This document shows positions 23,773-34,604 of a stretch of DNA of 64,000 nucleotides, in pieces. The notes beneath the pieces were generated by a model. It was not told where the DNA came from. It worked only from the letters and a program-made list of their open reading frames with translations, and did no database searches. Source of the DNA: Aureimonas psammosilenae (GTDB taxonomy: Bacteria; Pseudomonadota; Alphaproteobacteria; Rhizobiales; Rhizobiaceae); NCBI RefSeq assembly GCF_009176975.1, contig NZ_WEZG01000002.1:124001-188000 (forward strand), written 5' to 3'. The translations under genes were made by a program, and so were the position numbers. Numbering within the stretch: the first letter of the stretch is position 1; every line of letters begins with the position of its first letter.

Positions 23773-25716
23773 TCAGGCCCGAGCGAGCTGGCGATCTACG
23801 CGCGGTTCGGCGGCGATGGCCGGCGCCTGCTCCTGCTTCGACAGGTTGAGCGCCGCCGTCAGGGCCTCGTTCAGGGTGGTGACGACACCGCCGACGCGAA
23901 GCCGCTGCTTCAGCTTGGCGACGAGTTCGGGATCGCGCTGGCGCCAGATGCCGATGAGGACATTGGTGCCGGGCGCGAGCCGATGCACCTGCCGCGCCAT
24001 ATGACGCAGGTGCAGCATGCTGAGCGGCTCCACGAAGCACAGGCAGACGAGCGCGACGTCCTTCACCTGGTCTGGCGTCGGGGTCGAGGCCATCAGATCC
24101 TTCACCGTCGTCACCCGCGCACGAAGCCCGTGCTTGGTCAGAACCTGCGCCAGCATCGCGGCGATCGGCAGATCGAGCGGGTTGTTGCCGGCGACGCAGA
24201 CGATCGGCGTCTGCCCACGCCATTGCGGGCTGAGCTCGGAACGGCTTCGCACGATGCGGGCCGATGTCGTGTCCGGGCCGACGGCATCAACGGCGGCCGC
24301 CGCTTCCGGCCGAAGCGAACCGCCGCGTGGCAACGGGCTTTCGATGCCTTCCAGCCGATGCACGAGATCGAGCGTCGAGCGCCGGAGCGTTTCCAAACGG
24401 TCGCCCTGCACCGCGAAGCGCGCGACATCCTCGTGCGCGAGGCGGAGGCCCTCCAAGGCGATCTCGTCGTAATAGGTGGAAAGGGCGCGGCCCTTCAGGA
24501 CATCGCGGGCCTGCGACGAGGCTTCCCGCGTCGCCCCGCCGAGCATGCGCTGGTAGAAGATCTCCGGCGGCGACAAGGCCGGTCGATCCCCCAGCAGGAT
24601 GTCGATGACCTGAAGGCGCTTCACGTATCGGCCCATCACGACGAGGCAGATCGTCAGGGGCGTCGCGAGGATCAGCCCGACGGGACCCCAGATCAGGGCC
24701 CAGATGGCGGCGGCCAGAATCACCGCGATCGGCGACAGCCCGCTGGAATGGCCATAGAGCATCGGCTCGACCACGTGGCCGAGAACGGGATCGACCACGG
24801 CGAAAAGCACGATGGTGTAGATCGCCATCGACCAGCCCGGATCGACCGCGAAGGCCAGCGCCACGGGCAGCGCCGCACCGATGACGCCGCCGATATAGGG
24901 CACGTAGCGCAGGATGCCGCCGAGAATGCCCCACAGGAACGGGCTCGGAACGCCGATCGCCAGAAGCCCGAGACTGGTGACGATGGCATAGCCCGTATTC
25001 ACCGCAAGCTGGGTGAGAAGGAGCTTGCCGAGACGCCGTGCCGCGTCGTCGATGGCGGCGGTCGTCTGCTGCAGATCGTCGGTGCCGGCAAGACGGATGA
25101 AGCGGTTCCGAAGGTCCTCGCGCTGGGCGAGAATGAACAGCGCGAAGATGAAGACGATGCCGACCGTCGCCAGCGGATGCAGGAGCGGCGAGACGTAGGT
25201 GGACAGCGTCGAGAACGGGCTTTCGTCCGATTGGATGGTGACCGGCATCGGCCGGTTCTCCGCCGCGCCTTCCCGCTCGTTCTTCGCGCCGCCGATATTG
25301 GAGAAGTCCTCGCGCATTTCGGAAATCATCGCCGCCAAACCGCCGATCGGCCCTCGCTCGGTATCGGTCGACGTGGCGAGGCCCTCGATCTTGCGCTGCA
25401 TCGTCGTCTGGTAGTTCGGAAGCTCCGTCGCCAGCGCCGAAAGCTGGCTGACGATCACGAAGCCCACGAGGCCGAGCGCGATCAGCGCCGTGACCACCGC
25501 GCCGACGATGGCAAGGCCTTGCGGCACGCGCGCCCAGAGAAGGAGGTTCACGATCGGGGCCAGCGCGAAGGACAGGAGGATCGCCAGCGCGAAAGGCACG
25601 AAGATCTCGCGGCCGAGGAACAGGATGCTCCCGATCGCGAGAATCAGGAGGCTGACGGCAAGCGCGTTGAAGAGCGGAAGAGCCGTCTTCAGCTTCTGCG
25701 AGGTGACGATGTCCAA
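23773..25716 (-). CDS. AI-2E family (PerM/TqsA-like) membrane protein with long soluble C-terminal extension
   Basis: A 647-residue protein. The first about 370 residues are the AI-2E/UPF0118 permease fold: two hydrophobic helices at residues 15-60, a large polar loop, helices around 170-205, and the conserved block LWGILGGILRYVPYIGGVIGA followed by DPVLGHVVEPMLYG. Family members export small molecules or ions, but few substrates are proven. Beyond residue 400 there is a roughly 240-residue extension with a Rossmann-like or B12-binding-like part (IVCVAGNNPLDLPIAAMLAQVL, then VALVCLCFVEPLSMLHL and NVLIGIWRQ), not found in PerM. The start must be TTG 25716 since an in-frame TAA lies two codons upstream and no ATG follows until deep in the protein. 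Confidence 0.8.
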   Translation of the reverse strand: MDIVTSQKLKTALPLFNALAVSLLILAIGSILFLGREIFVPFALAILLSFALAPIVNLLLWARVPQGLAIVGAVVTALIALGLVGFVIVSQLSALATELPNYQTTMQRKIEGLATSTDTERGPIGGLAAMISEMREDFSNIGGAKNEREGAAENRPMPVTIQSDESPFSTLSTYVSPLLHPLATVGIVFIFALFILAQREDLRNRFIRLAGTDDLQQTTAAIDDAARRLGKLLLTQLAVNTGYAIVTSLGLLAIGVPSPFLWGILGGILRYVPYIGGVIGAALPVALAFAVDPGWSMAIYTIVLFAVVDPVLGHVVEPMLYGHSSGLSPIAVILAAAIWALIWGPVGLILATPLTICLVVMGRYVKRLQVIDILLGDRPALSPPEIFYQRMLGGATREASSQARDVLKGRALSTYYDEIALEGLRLAHEDVARFAVQGDRLETLRRSTLDLVHRLEGIESPLPRGGSLRPEAAAAVDAVGPDTTSARIVRSRSELSPQWRGQTPIVCVAGNNPLDLPIAAMLAQVLTKHGLRARVTTVKDLMASTPTPDQVKDVALVCLCFVEPLSMLHLRHMARQVHRLAPGTNVLIGIWRQRDPELVAKLKQRLRVGGVVTTLNEALTAALNLSKQEQAPAIAAEPRVDRQLARA

Positions 25717-25876
25717 GGCTTACGTCCGTTCGGTTGGCATGCCTTCGGGGCACATCCGGAATGGATGATGGAGATAGCGTCAGGCCGCGTTAGCGCCAGT
25801 GCGCATTCCGAAAGCTCGGAACCGCATCGGGTCTCGGGCGATTCCTCTTCCATCAAGGACGATCGGAGGAAATTCC

Positions 25877-26056
25877 ATGAGCGCCAAGGCGCCCCCAGTG
25901 CCCGCCGACAGCCGCAGCCCCAAGGGGCCGGGCGGCGACGCGCATCCCGACCTCGCCGCATCGAGCGGCGCGGGCGTCGGCAACCCCGACAAGCAGGGAC
26001 AGCAGGGCAATTCCAAGGTCAATACGACCCATCAGGGCCATCAGCAGGACCGATGA
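25877..26056 (+). CDS. Small hydrophilic Gly/Asn/Gln-rich protein
   Basis: A 59-residue, disordered-looking protein with no hydrophobic core. MSAKAPPVPADSRSPKGPGG is followed by AGVGNPDKQGQQGNSKVNTT and HQGHQQDR. The ATG at 25877 has a textbook ribosome site, CGGAGGAAATTCC. Composition resembles stress-type hydrophilic small proteins, and GGAAC followed 17 nt later by GATT at about 25816-25841 is a weak match to an alphaproteobacterial EcfG-type stress promoter (consensus GGAAC...CGTT). The stop overlaps the start of the next, similar gene by four bases (ATGA). Function unknown. Confidence 0.6.
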   Translation: MSAKAPPVPADSRSPKGPGGDAHPDLAASSGAGVGNPDKQGQQGNSKVNTTHQGHQQDR

Positions 26057-26259
26057 TCATGTCGACATCTTCCAAGACCGGTGCCGCGAACCGGCATCAT
26101 GGCGGTCCCGGCAGCAGCCACCAGCGCTCCGACCTGCCGGACCCGACGGCCGATCGCGGCCCGAAGCCGGGCCAGCCGACTAACGGCCCCGACAGCCGCG
26201 TTTCGGGCGGCGGCGGCGAGCAGGATCGGCGTCACAGCCACGAGCCCGCCGACAAGTGA
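26053..26259 (+). CDS. Second small hydrophilic protein, overlapping the first
   Basis: A 68-residue frame beginning at the ATG of the ATGATCATG cluster (26053; 26059 is an alternative). It is rich in Gly, Pro, His, Arg and Asp (NRHHGGPGSSHQRSDLPDPT, then GPKPGQPTNGPDSRVSGGGG) and ends HSHEPADK. It resembles its upstream neighbour in composition, so the pair look like relatives or at least co-functional. Translation is probably coupled by the ATGA overlap. A short direct repeat (26253-26266 and 26271-26284) duplicates the last codons and stop, and a terminator follows at 26285. Confidence 0.5.
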   Translation: MIMSTSSKTGAANRHHGGPGSSHQRSDLPDPTADRGPKPGQPTNGPDSRVSGGGGEQDRRHSHEPADK

Positions 26260-26284
26260 ATGCGAGCCAGCAAGTGAATGCGAG
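26253..26284. repeat. Tandem 14-bp direct repeat spanning a stop codon
   Basis: CAAGTGAATGCGAG occurs at 26253-26266 and again at 26271-26284 with an 18-bp period. The first copy contains the TGA stop of the second small protein gene. It looks like a local duplication of about 18 bp between that gene and its terminator. Confidence 0.7.
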
Positions 26285-26316
26285 AAGGGGCGCCGTTCTC
26301 TCGAAAGGCGCCCCTT
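26285..26316 (+). terminator. Rho-independent terminator between convergent genes
   Basis: AAGGGGCGCC (26285-26294) and GGCGCCCCTT (26307-26316) form a perfect 10-bp stem with a 12-nt loop, followed by TATCC on the plus strand. It lies between the small hydrophilic genes and the convergent acvB end at 26326 and may serve both. Confidence 0.8.
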
Positions 26317-26325
26317 TATCCTGGA

Positions 26326-27800
<1,475 letters not shown>

Positions 27801-27804
<4 letters not shown>

Positions 27805-30416
27805 TTGGTAAGCACTCCCTTCAAGCCGCCGCCGATGAGGATGGTCGCGTCCATCAGGGCCAGAACCGGGTTGATGCCGCCCGACACCGCCAGATAGCGC
27901 GGATGCCAGGCGGGATGGAACTTCGCCTTGAAGGCGCGCAGTCCCCGGAAGTTATAGAAGCGCTCGCCATGCTCGAAGATGGTGCGCCCGATGCGGTTCC
28001 AGATCGGCGCGATCTGGCGCTCCGACATGCCCGACAACGGCGCCATGCCGAGGTTGAAGACGGTGAAGCCCTGTTCCTTCAGATGCTCCATCAGTTTCAG
28101 GAACAGGAAGTCCATCGAGCCCTTCGGCGCGTCCGGCGAAAAGCGCATGAGGTCGATCGAGCTTTCCTGCCGCGTTTGCGTGAGGAGAACGTTGGCGAAG
28201 GCGACGATGCGACCCTCGAGTCTCAGGATCGCGACCGGCTGCGACAGGATGTAGTCCGGATCGAAGCCGCCGAGCGAGAAGCCCTTTTCGCGCGTGTTGT
28301 GATGTTCCAGCCACGCGGTGGAGACCTCCGAAAGATCGTGCATGATCGCCGGCACGTCGGCCTTGTCGATGAACTCGAAGGTGAGGCCGTCGCGCGCCCC
28401 GCGCGTCACCGCCTGACGAAGCGCGGCGCGCTTTCCGCCGGTGAGGTGAAAGGCGTTGAGGTCGACGCTGGCGAGTTCCCCGAGCTTGTATGCCTGAAGC
28501 CCGGCATCGGCATAGAGCGACAGGCCTTCGGGCGAGACTTGGTAGAACACGGCGCGGCAACCCTCGCCGCGTGCCATCTCGATGAACTGCCAGATGAGTT
28601 CCTGCCAGCATTCGCGCGGGCCGACCGGGTCGAACAAAGCGACGAAGGAGCGGCCCTGGCGCGAATACATGATGAAGGCGCGCCCGTCGTTGGAAACGAG
28701 AACGCTCTTGTCGCCCATCTTCACGAGATTGCCGTCGGCGATGCCTTGCGCGTCGGCGATCGCGAAGGCCTTGGTGAGCTCTTCGGGGGAAGGGGGCGCG
28801 TTGTGCGTGACGGCCGGGCGCAGAAGGCTGCGCGCGGCGATGATGATGGCGACGATCGCGATGCCGAGCGCGGCGCGCAGCGAACGGGGCGCTTCCGACG
28901 AGAACTCGAACTGCCACCAGAGTTCGTTGGAATAGTCGACGTCGCGGTAGACGAAGAACAGGACGACGATGGCCCCGATCACGATGGTCGCCATGGCGAG
29001 AAGCCAGGCGGGCGTCAGCGCCTGACGGAACAAGGAGGCCGAACGGGTGAACTCCCGGCGGCTCGCCAGAAGCGTGAAGGCGAAGAAGACGAGGAAGCCG
29101 GCCTCGAAAAGCGCGACGGCTTTCAGCACCGACAGGAGAAGCGCGGCGACGGTGGTGACGAGCGCCGCCCACCACGCGCCGTCGAGCCGCTGCGCGAGGC
29201 CGCGCGCGATCACCAGCATCAGGACGCCGAGAATGCTGGCGATGAAGTGCGCGCCTTCCACGATCGGCAGCGACACGACGCCGGACAGGTAGCGGAGCGT
29301 GTGGTCCGGCGTCGGGGTGACGCTGGAGAAGATCAGCATCGCGCCGAGCGTCAGGCCGAAGGTCGCCAGAAGCGGCGGGGCGACGCGGGTGCCGGCCGAG
29401 CGCACGCTTCGCCCCAGCGGGCTCGTCGCGGCGCGCTGAAGCTCGATCACGCTGACGCATAGGCTGGCGAGAACCAGCGGGATCAGATGGTAGACGATGC
29501 GGTAGAGAACCAGCGCGCCGAGCACCTGATCGACATCGATGGAGCGGCCGAGCGCGGCGATGATCACCGTCTCGAAGACGCCGAGGCCGGCGGGAACGTG
29601 GCTGAGAACGCCGAGCGCGACGGCCACCGCGTAGACCGCCAGAAAGGCGGGATAGCCGATGTCGGTCTGCGGCAGGAGGACGTAGAGGACGCCGGCCGAA
29701 AAGGCGACGTCGGCCGCCGTGATGAAGAACTGGATGGCCGCCGCGCGGGGTTTGGGCAGGCGCAGCGCGATGCGCGACAAGCGGCCGAAGCGCGTTTCGC
29801 CGCCGATCCGCCCGGCAAAGGGCAGGCCCACGAGAAGAACGAGAATCGCCGCGCCGATGAGGTGCAGAAGCGTCGCGTCGACGTGAAGAAGCGGCGCGAC
29901 CTCGCCGGCGATGAAGAGAAGCGCCAGCGCGCCGACGCCCAGAAGCCCGAGGCCGAAGGCGAGCGTGACGAAGGCGATGACCTTGGCGATCTCCTCCGGC
30001 GACAGGCCGACGCGCGAATAAGCGCGGTAGCGGATCGCGCCGCCGCTTAAAGGTCCGAAGCCCGCCGTGTTGCCGACGGCATAGGCGCAGAAGGCCGTCA
30101 CCGCCACGGTCTGCCAGGGCAGGCGATGGCCGACATAGTTGAGCGCCCCGACATCGTAGAAGGTGAGGGCGAGGAAGCTGCCGAGGGTGAGGAGCAGCGC
30201 CAGACCCAGCGTCCACCAGCTCGTATCGGCCCAGGCGGTGACGATCTCGTCGTAGCGCACTTCCGCCGTCAGCCGCGAGATCGCGATGCCGACCACCGCC
30301 AGCACGAACAGCATGGCGACGAGATTGATGGGCACGCGGTGGCGCTGGAACCAGCTTTCCGTTTCCGCCTCGCGCTCATGCGCCGTGTTGCCGTGCCGTC
30401 GTGCGCTGACCGACAT
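27801..30416 (-). CDS. lpiA: Bifunctional lysylphosphatidylglycerol flippase/synthetase (MprF family)
   Basis: An 871-residue membrane protein. The N-terminal two thirds contain about 13-14 hydrophobic helices of the UPF0104 flippase type (for example TVAVTAFCAYAVGNTAGFGPLSGGAIRYR). The C-terminal about 330 residues are the soluble DUF2156 lysyl-transferase domain with YSRQGRSFVALFDPVG, GEGCRAVFYQV, and FSPDAPKGSMDFLFLKLMEHL. It transfers lysine from lysyl-tRNA to phosphatidylglycerol and flips it. I start at ATG 30416 because GGAAGATAAAACG precedes it; frames up to 30497 add 27 doubtful residues. It is the first gene of the lpiA-acvB operon. In rhizobia and Agrobacterium lpiA is acid-inducible; no such element was identified here. 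Confidence 0.92.
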
Positions 30417-30697
30417 CGTTTTATCTTCCGACATATGGAATCGACAGACCGTGCTGCGCCGCGATGGAGCGTTCGGGTTCCTCTTGTTCGGGCGCAAGAC
30501 AACGGGAATGCGTTCTAATTGCGTTGCTAAGGACGATCAACCCGGACCCGCTACGCAACCGGCACGAAAGGGGTTCGTGTTCTCGCAACCGCGCTTTGTT
30601 CGAATTAAAGAAAAACTTGAAGTTTTCCGCCTATCGTCGCTCGGGAAGCATTCCAGTATCGCTCCGCCTCGAGCGGACGAGCCGGGACACGACGGCC

Positions 30698-33145
30698 ATG
30701 TCCATACGTTTGAAGATCTTCTCCGGATGCCTTTGCCTCACCGCCCTGACGGGTGCGGTGGGATATCTCGCGATGGCATCGCAGCGCGAGATCGGAGACC
30801 TGGCGAGCCGCCTCTACGACAACTCCCTCCTGTCCACCAACTCCCTGCGCTCGGCCCAGACCGGCCTCGTGACGCTCGGCTTCGAACTGGCGGCGCTGGA
30901 CGTGAGCGATGCCTCGCCGCTCGCGGCCGAACAAGGCGAGCGCGTTCAGACAAGCCTTGCCGCGATCGAGGCCGACCTCTTTCTGGCGAGCGCCGGATCG
31001 ATCTCCTCGTCGGGCCGCAGCATCGTGGACCAGACGCGGCGCCGGCTGACGAAGCTCGACTTGTCCGCGCAGGCCATGACCGGGCGGCTGGTGAAGCGCG
31101 AAATCTCGATCGCGCGCGACGAGATCGGCGCGGCGGTCCGCGTCTTCGCCGCCGACGCCTATGACGTGAAGGGGGAGGTCGGCTCGATCACCGAGCGCTC
31201 CATGCTCCAAATGCAGATCCTGGTGGCGGCCGCCGCCATTCTCATGATCGCGGTGGTCTGGTTCCTGTCCTGGACCATCCTGCCGGCCCTGCGCCGCGCC
31301 GCCGCACTCGCCCGCTCCATCGCCAACGGCGATCTGTCCACCAAGCTGAACGGGCGTTCGGGCGGCGAGGGCGGCGAGCTTCTGTCGGCCATGGCCAGCA
31401 TGCAGACGAGCCTTGCCGAGCGCTTTGACCGCTTCGAGACCATGGTGGCGACGCAGGCCAACGTCATCGACAAGGAGCGCACCTCGCGCGACGGCAAGCT
31501 GCGCTCGACCATCGAAAGCCTGTCGCAGGGCCTTTGCATCTTCGACGCGCATGGGCGCGTGTCGATGGTGAACCCGCGCTTTCTGGAACTCTTCGACGAG
31601 GCCGAGATCAGCATCGGAACGAGCGCCACCGTGCTCGCGGCGCTGCCCAGCCTTCAGGGCGTCGTGACGAAGGCGAACGAGCCCGGCGTTTTCACCCACC
31701 GCTCCGCGGACGGTTGCATCTTCTCCGTGTGTCGGCGCAACGCGCCGGACGGCGGACGGATCGTCACCGTCGAGGACGTGACGGAAGGCCATCTGGCCGC
31801 CGCCCGCATCGACCACGCCGCTTCGCACGACGGCATGACGGGCTTCTTCAACCGGCAGGCCTTGAGCGACCACATCCAGACCGCGCTTCTTTCGATGGGG
31901 CCGGCCGGCTGCCCGGCGCTCCTGATCCTCGACATCGACGGCTTGCGCGGCGTCAACGAGGCGTTCGGCCATTCGATCGGCGACGCGGTTCTGAAACTCG
32001 CTTCCGAGCGGCTCGCCGACATCGCGGGCCCCGACGATTTCCTGGCGCGGATCGGCGGCGACGAGTTCGCCATCGCCCGAAGCGGTCCGCTGCCCAAGGA
32101 CGGCATCGCCGGCCTTGCCGCCGCCGTGCAGCAGGCGCTTTGCGAGCCCTACGAAGTGGAAGGCCGCGTCGTGCAGCTTCAGGTGTCGATCGGTCTCGCC
32201 CCGGCGCCCGGCGGCGTGGATGTGCCCACCACGGCCGACGCCCTGATTTTGCAGGCGGAACTGGCATTGGCCGCCGCGAAGGCTTCGAACCGCAAGCGCA
32301 TCCGCTCGTTCGAGCCGGCAATGGAGCGCGAAAGCCAGCAGCGCCGCCAGACCGAGATCGATCTCGCCGCCGCCCTAGAGCGGGGCGAGCTGGAGCTGTT
32401 CTACCAGCCCTATATCGACGTTCCGATGCATGCCATCGCCGGCTTCGAGGCGCTGCTCCGCTGGCGCCATCCGCAGCGCGGCCTCGTGTCGCCGGGTGAG
32501 TTCATCCCCATCGCGGAAGATCTCGGCCTCATCGCTCCGATCGGTTTGTGGGCGCTGGAAACGGCCTGCGGCCATGCCGCGAAATGGCCGAAGGACCTCA
32601 CCGTCTCGGTCAACCTTTCGCCGGTCCAGTTCCGCAACGAAAGCCTTCTGGACGACATCGCGACGATTCTGGAGCGCACCGGCTTCGAGCCCTATCGCCT
32701 TCAGCTCGAAGTCACCGAAAGCGTGTTCCTCGGGGATAGCGACGGGGTGATGGCGGTGCTGACGGCGCTTCGCGCGCTCGGCGTGCGCATCGCCATGGAC
32801 GATTTCGGCACAGGCTATTCCTCGCTCGGCTATCTCAGCCGCTTCCCCTTCGACAAGGTCAAGATCGACCAGTCCTTCGTGCGCGATCTCGGCAAGCGCG
32901 AGAATCTGGTGATCGTGCGCGCCATCATCGGCCTGTCGAAGGCCATGGGGCTTTCGGTGATGGCGGAAGGCGTGGAAACCCGCCGCCAGATGGAAACCCT
33001 CGTCGCCGAGTCCTGCTTCGAGATGCAGGGCTATCACTTCGCCAAGCCCATGCCCTTGTCCGACCTGCCGCGCTTCATGATGCAGTTCTCGCTGGATCGT
33101 CGGCCGGAGGCGGGTGACGGCCTCCTCACCAAGACCGTCGGCTGA
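30698..33145 (+). CDS. Membrane GGDEF-EAL cyclic-di-GMP protein
   Basis: An 815-residue protein with two membrane helices (about 7-27 and 170-195) around a periplasmic helical sensor, a HAMP-like linker (SIANGDLSTKL), and a PAS-like domain (RSTIESLSQGLCIFDAHGRV). The diguanylate cyclase motif is intact (GGDEF, residues 453-457), and the EAL domain has E584-A-L (FEALLRWRHP), DDFGTGYSSLGY and KIDQSFV, so both activities could be present. It would synthesise or hydrolyse c-di-GMP in response to a periplasmic signal; which predominates cannot be read. I choose ATG 30698; the longer frame from 30464 has no ribosome site and a nonsense-like N-terminus. It is divergent from lpiA. Confidence 0.92.
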   Translation: MSIRLKIFSGCLCLTALTGAVGYLAMASQREIGDLASRLYDNSLLSTNSLRSAQTGLVTLGFELAALDVSDASPLAAEQGERVQTSLAAIEADLFLASAGSISSSGRSIVDQTRRRLTKLDLSAQAMTGRLVKREISIARDEIGAAVRVFAADAYDVKGEVGSITERSMLQMQILVAAAAILMIAVVWFLSWTILPALRRAAALARSIANGDLSTKLNGRSGGEGGELLSAMASMQTSLAERFDRFETMVATQANVIDKERTSRDGKLRSTIESLSQGLCIFDAHGRVSMVNPRFLELFDEAEISIGTSATVLAALPSLQGVVTKANEPGVFTHRSADGCIFSVCRRNAPDGGRIVTVEDVTEGHLAAARIDHAASHDGMTGFFNRQALSDHIQTALLSMGPAGCPALLILDIDGLRGVNEAFGHSIGDAVLKLASERLADIAGPDDFLARIGGDEFAIARSGPLPKDGIAGLAAAVQQALCEPYEVEGRVVQLQVSIGLAPAPGGVDVPTTADALILQAELALAAAKASNRKRIRSFEPAMERESQQRRQTEIDLAAALERGELELFYQPYIDVPMHAIAGFEALLRWRHPQRGLVSPGEFIPIAEDLGLIAPIGLWALETACGHAAKWPKDLTVSVNLSPVQFRNESLLDDIATILERTGFEPYRLQLEVTESVFLGDSDGVMAVLTALRALGVRIAMDDFGTGYSSLGYLSRFPFDKVKIDQSFVRDLGKRENLVIVRAIIGLSKAMGLSVMAEGVETRRQMETLVAESCFEMQGYHFAKPMPLSDLPRFMMQFSLDRRPEAGDGLLTKTVG

Positions 33146-33160
33146 GCGGGAAGAGGCGGT

Positions 33161-33502
33161 TCACGCCGGCGCGGCCCCACCGATCCAGACAAGCGCGTTT
33201 CTGACCGCGATATGGCGGTTGAGGTCGTAGGCGCGGCTGCGCGCCCGGCCCAGGCGCATCAGCTTCTCGCGCTCGCGCTTCAACCGGTCGAGAAGGCGCG
33301 AGCGCAATTCGGCCGGCACCGTCGCCGCCGTTTTTTCCGCCAGCACCGTTTCGCAATCGCTGAGCGACAGCCCGAGCCGTAGAAGAAGAAAGCGGTGGTC
33401 TGCCGCGTCCGTTTCCTCGGATGCCGAAAAACCGGTGATTCGCGGCCGGTCGAGCGCTTGTCTCAACCGATTCGACGCCGCGCCGTTTGCCTGGGCCGCC
33501 AT
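33161..33502 (-). CDS. Hypothetical helical protein
   Basis: A 113-residue basic, helical protein starting at ATG 33502, which follows CACGAGGGGAACGGAT, a good ribosome site. It has no membrane segment; helices around HRFLLLRLGLSLSDCETVLA and RSRLLDRLKREREKLMRLG suggest a small DNA- or protein-binding protein, but I do not recognise the family. An imperfect palindrome, ATTCTGCG-TTTT-CGCAAGAAT (33519-33539), sits just upstream and could be its operator. It is convergent with the GGDEF-EAL gene (15 nt apart) and divergent from the DnaA-like gene. Confidence 0.6.
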   Translation of the reverse strand: MAAQANGAASNRLRQALDRPRITGFSASEETDAADHRFLLLRLGLSLSDCETVLAEKTAATVPAELRSRLLDRLKREREKLMRLGRARSRAYDLNRHIAVRNALVWIGGAAPA

Positions 33503-33725
33503 ATCCGTTCCCCTCGTGATTCTGCGTTTTCGCAAGAATGCGGGGTGAGAACGGATAGGGAACAGATTTTGCGCTGTTTCGAGCGCGATGACATCGCTCG
33601 GCAGCGCCAAACCCCTGTGGAACCTACACTCTCGATTGTGGATTGGGACTTGATGAATAGGAAATCTATCCTATTCCCGTCGAGCGTGTGCCATCTTCGA
33701 TTCTCGCCGAGGAGCGAGGCCAGTC

Positions 33726-34124
33726 ATGTCGATACAAGAAAACAGAACAAAACAGGAACTCGTGCCGGTCGGACGGCCGATGACGTTCATGACGCGGGAA
33801 CGCGAAGCGCTGCTCTGCGCCATCGCCCGCCACATCGCGAGCGCCGCCTTCGATGTGGCGCTCTGCGAGATCGAGCGGCCCGACCGCGCCGCGCGCGAAA
33901 CGGCCGCCGCGCGGCAGGCCGCGATGTATGTCGCCCATGTCGTGTTTCAGGTGGCTCCCACCTCCGTCGGACGCGAGTTCGGGCGCGATCGCACCAGCGT
34001 CGGACACGCCGTCCGCTTGGTCGAGGATCGCCGCGACGACCGCGCTTTCGACGAGCGGCTGGACCGGCTCGAGTCGACGGCGATCAGTTGCTTGTCGCTG
34101 CTGCGGCCGAAGGACGACAGATGA
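33726..34124 (+). CDS. DnaA C-terminal-domain-like DNA-binding protein
   Basis: A 132-residue protein whose C-terminal half matches domain IV of DnaA, the helix-turn-helix that binds DnaA boxes: AARQAAMYVAHVVFQVAPTSVGREFGRDRTSVGHAVRLVEDRRDD corresponds to the DnaA signature block with RDRTSVGHAV in place of the usual RDHTTVxHAV, split here as two motifs at about residues 60-75 and 84-98. It lacks the AAA+ ATPase, so it cannot initiate replication itself. Orphan domain-IV proteins exist in rhizobia and may regulate DnaA-box promoters or compete at the origin. It overlaps the DUF6456 gene by four bases (ATGA), implying a joint function. Confidence 0.8.
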   Translation: MSIQENRTKQELVPVGRPMTFMTREREALLCAIARHIASAAFDVALCEIERPDRAARETAAARQAAMYVAHVVFQVAPTSVGREFGRDRTSVGHAVRLVEDRRDDRAFDERLDRLESTAISCLSLLRPKDDR

Positions 34125-34600
34125 GCGCGACGCCCCGGTTCAACGACGACGAATCGCCCTTGTCGCGTTTGGCGACCCGGAAGGGTGCGGATGGCCAGCC
34201 GTTCCTGAACCTAGTGGAAGCCGCGGCCGGCGAGCGGTTGCGGCTGGATTTCACGCGCGCCGGCATGATGCCATCGGTCTCGCAGCGCTGGGACGCCGGC
34301 CCGCGCGGCCCTCGGAACAGCGGTGGGGCGGGCGATCTGTCCGATTCGGCGCTGGATGCGCGGGGCCGGGTGGAACGGGCGCTGCAGGTGGTCGGCCCGG
34401 AACTCTCCGGCGTTCTTCTCGACGTCTGCTGCTTTCTGAAGGGGCTGGAACAAGTGGAGCGCGAGCGCCGCTGGCCGGCCCGCTCCGCCAAGCTTCTTCT
34501 GAAGGCGGGGCTCGGCGTCCTGTCCCGGCACTACGGGCTGGAAGCCGTGTCGGGGGCAAAAGAAGGGCGCATCCGCCGCTGGCGAGCGCCCGAGGGTTGA
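34121..34600 (+). CDS. DUF6456-domain protein
   Basis: A 159-residue protein starting at the ATG that overlaps the previous stop. It matches the DUF6456 pattern: ESPLSRLATRKGADGQPFLN, AAGERLRLDFTRAGMMPSVSQRW, then LLDVCCFLKGLEQVERERRWPARSAKLLL and LGVLSRHYG. The central Leu-Leu-Asp-Val-Cys-Cys stretch and the basic helices suggest a DNA-binding role, and the family is typical of Hyphomicrobiales, but no activity is known. Tight coupling to a DnaA-domain protein hints at replication or cell-cycle control. It is convergent with sufE, with the stops only four bases apart. Confidence 0.75.
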   Translation: MSATPRFNDDESPLSRLATRKGADGQPFLNLVEAAAGERLRLDFTRAGMMPSVSQRWDAGPRGPRNSGGAGDLSDSALDARGRVERALQVVGPELSGVLLDVCCFLKGLEQVERERRWPARSAKLLLKAGLGVLSRHYGLEAVSGAKEGRIRRWRAPEG

Positions 34601-34604
34601 AGGA

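Noticed and set aside
23725-26052. Long plus-strand frame running into the second small hydrophilic gene
   Set aside because: Antisense to the AI-2E-type permease; only the last 68 codons from 26053 look real.
27952-30216. Minus-strand frame of 754 codons in the lpiA region, different frame
   Set aside because: Out-of-frame shadow of lpiA on the same strand; Arg/Pro-rich and without domains.
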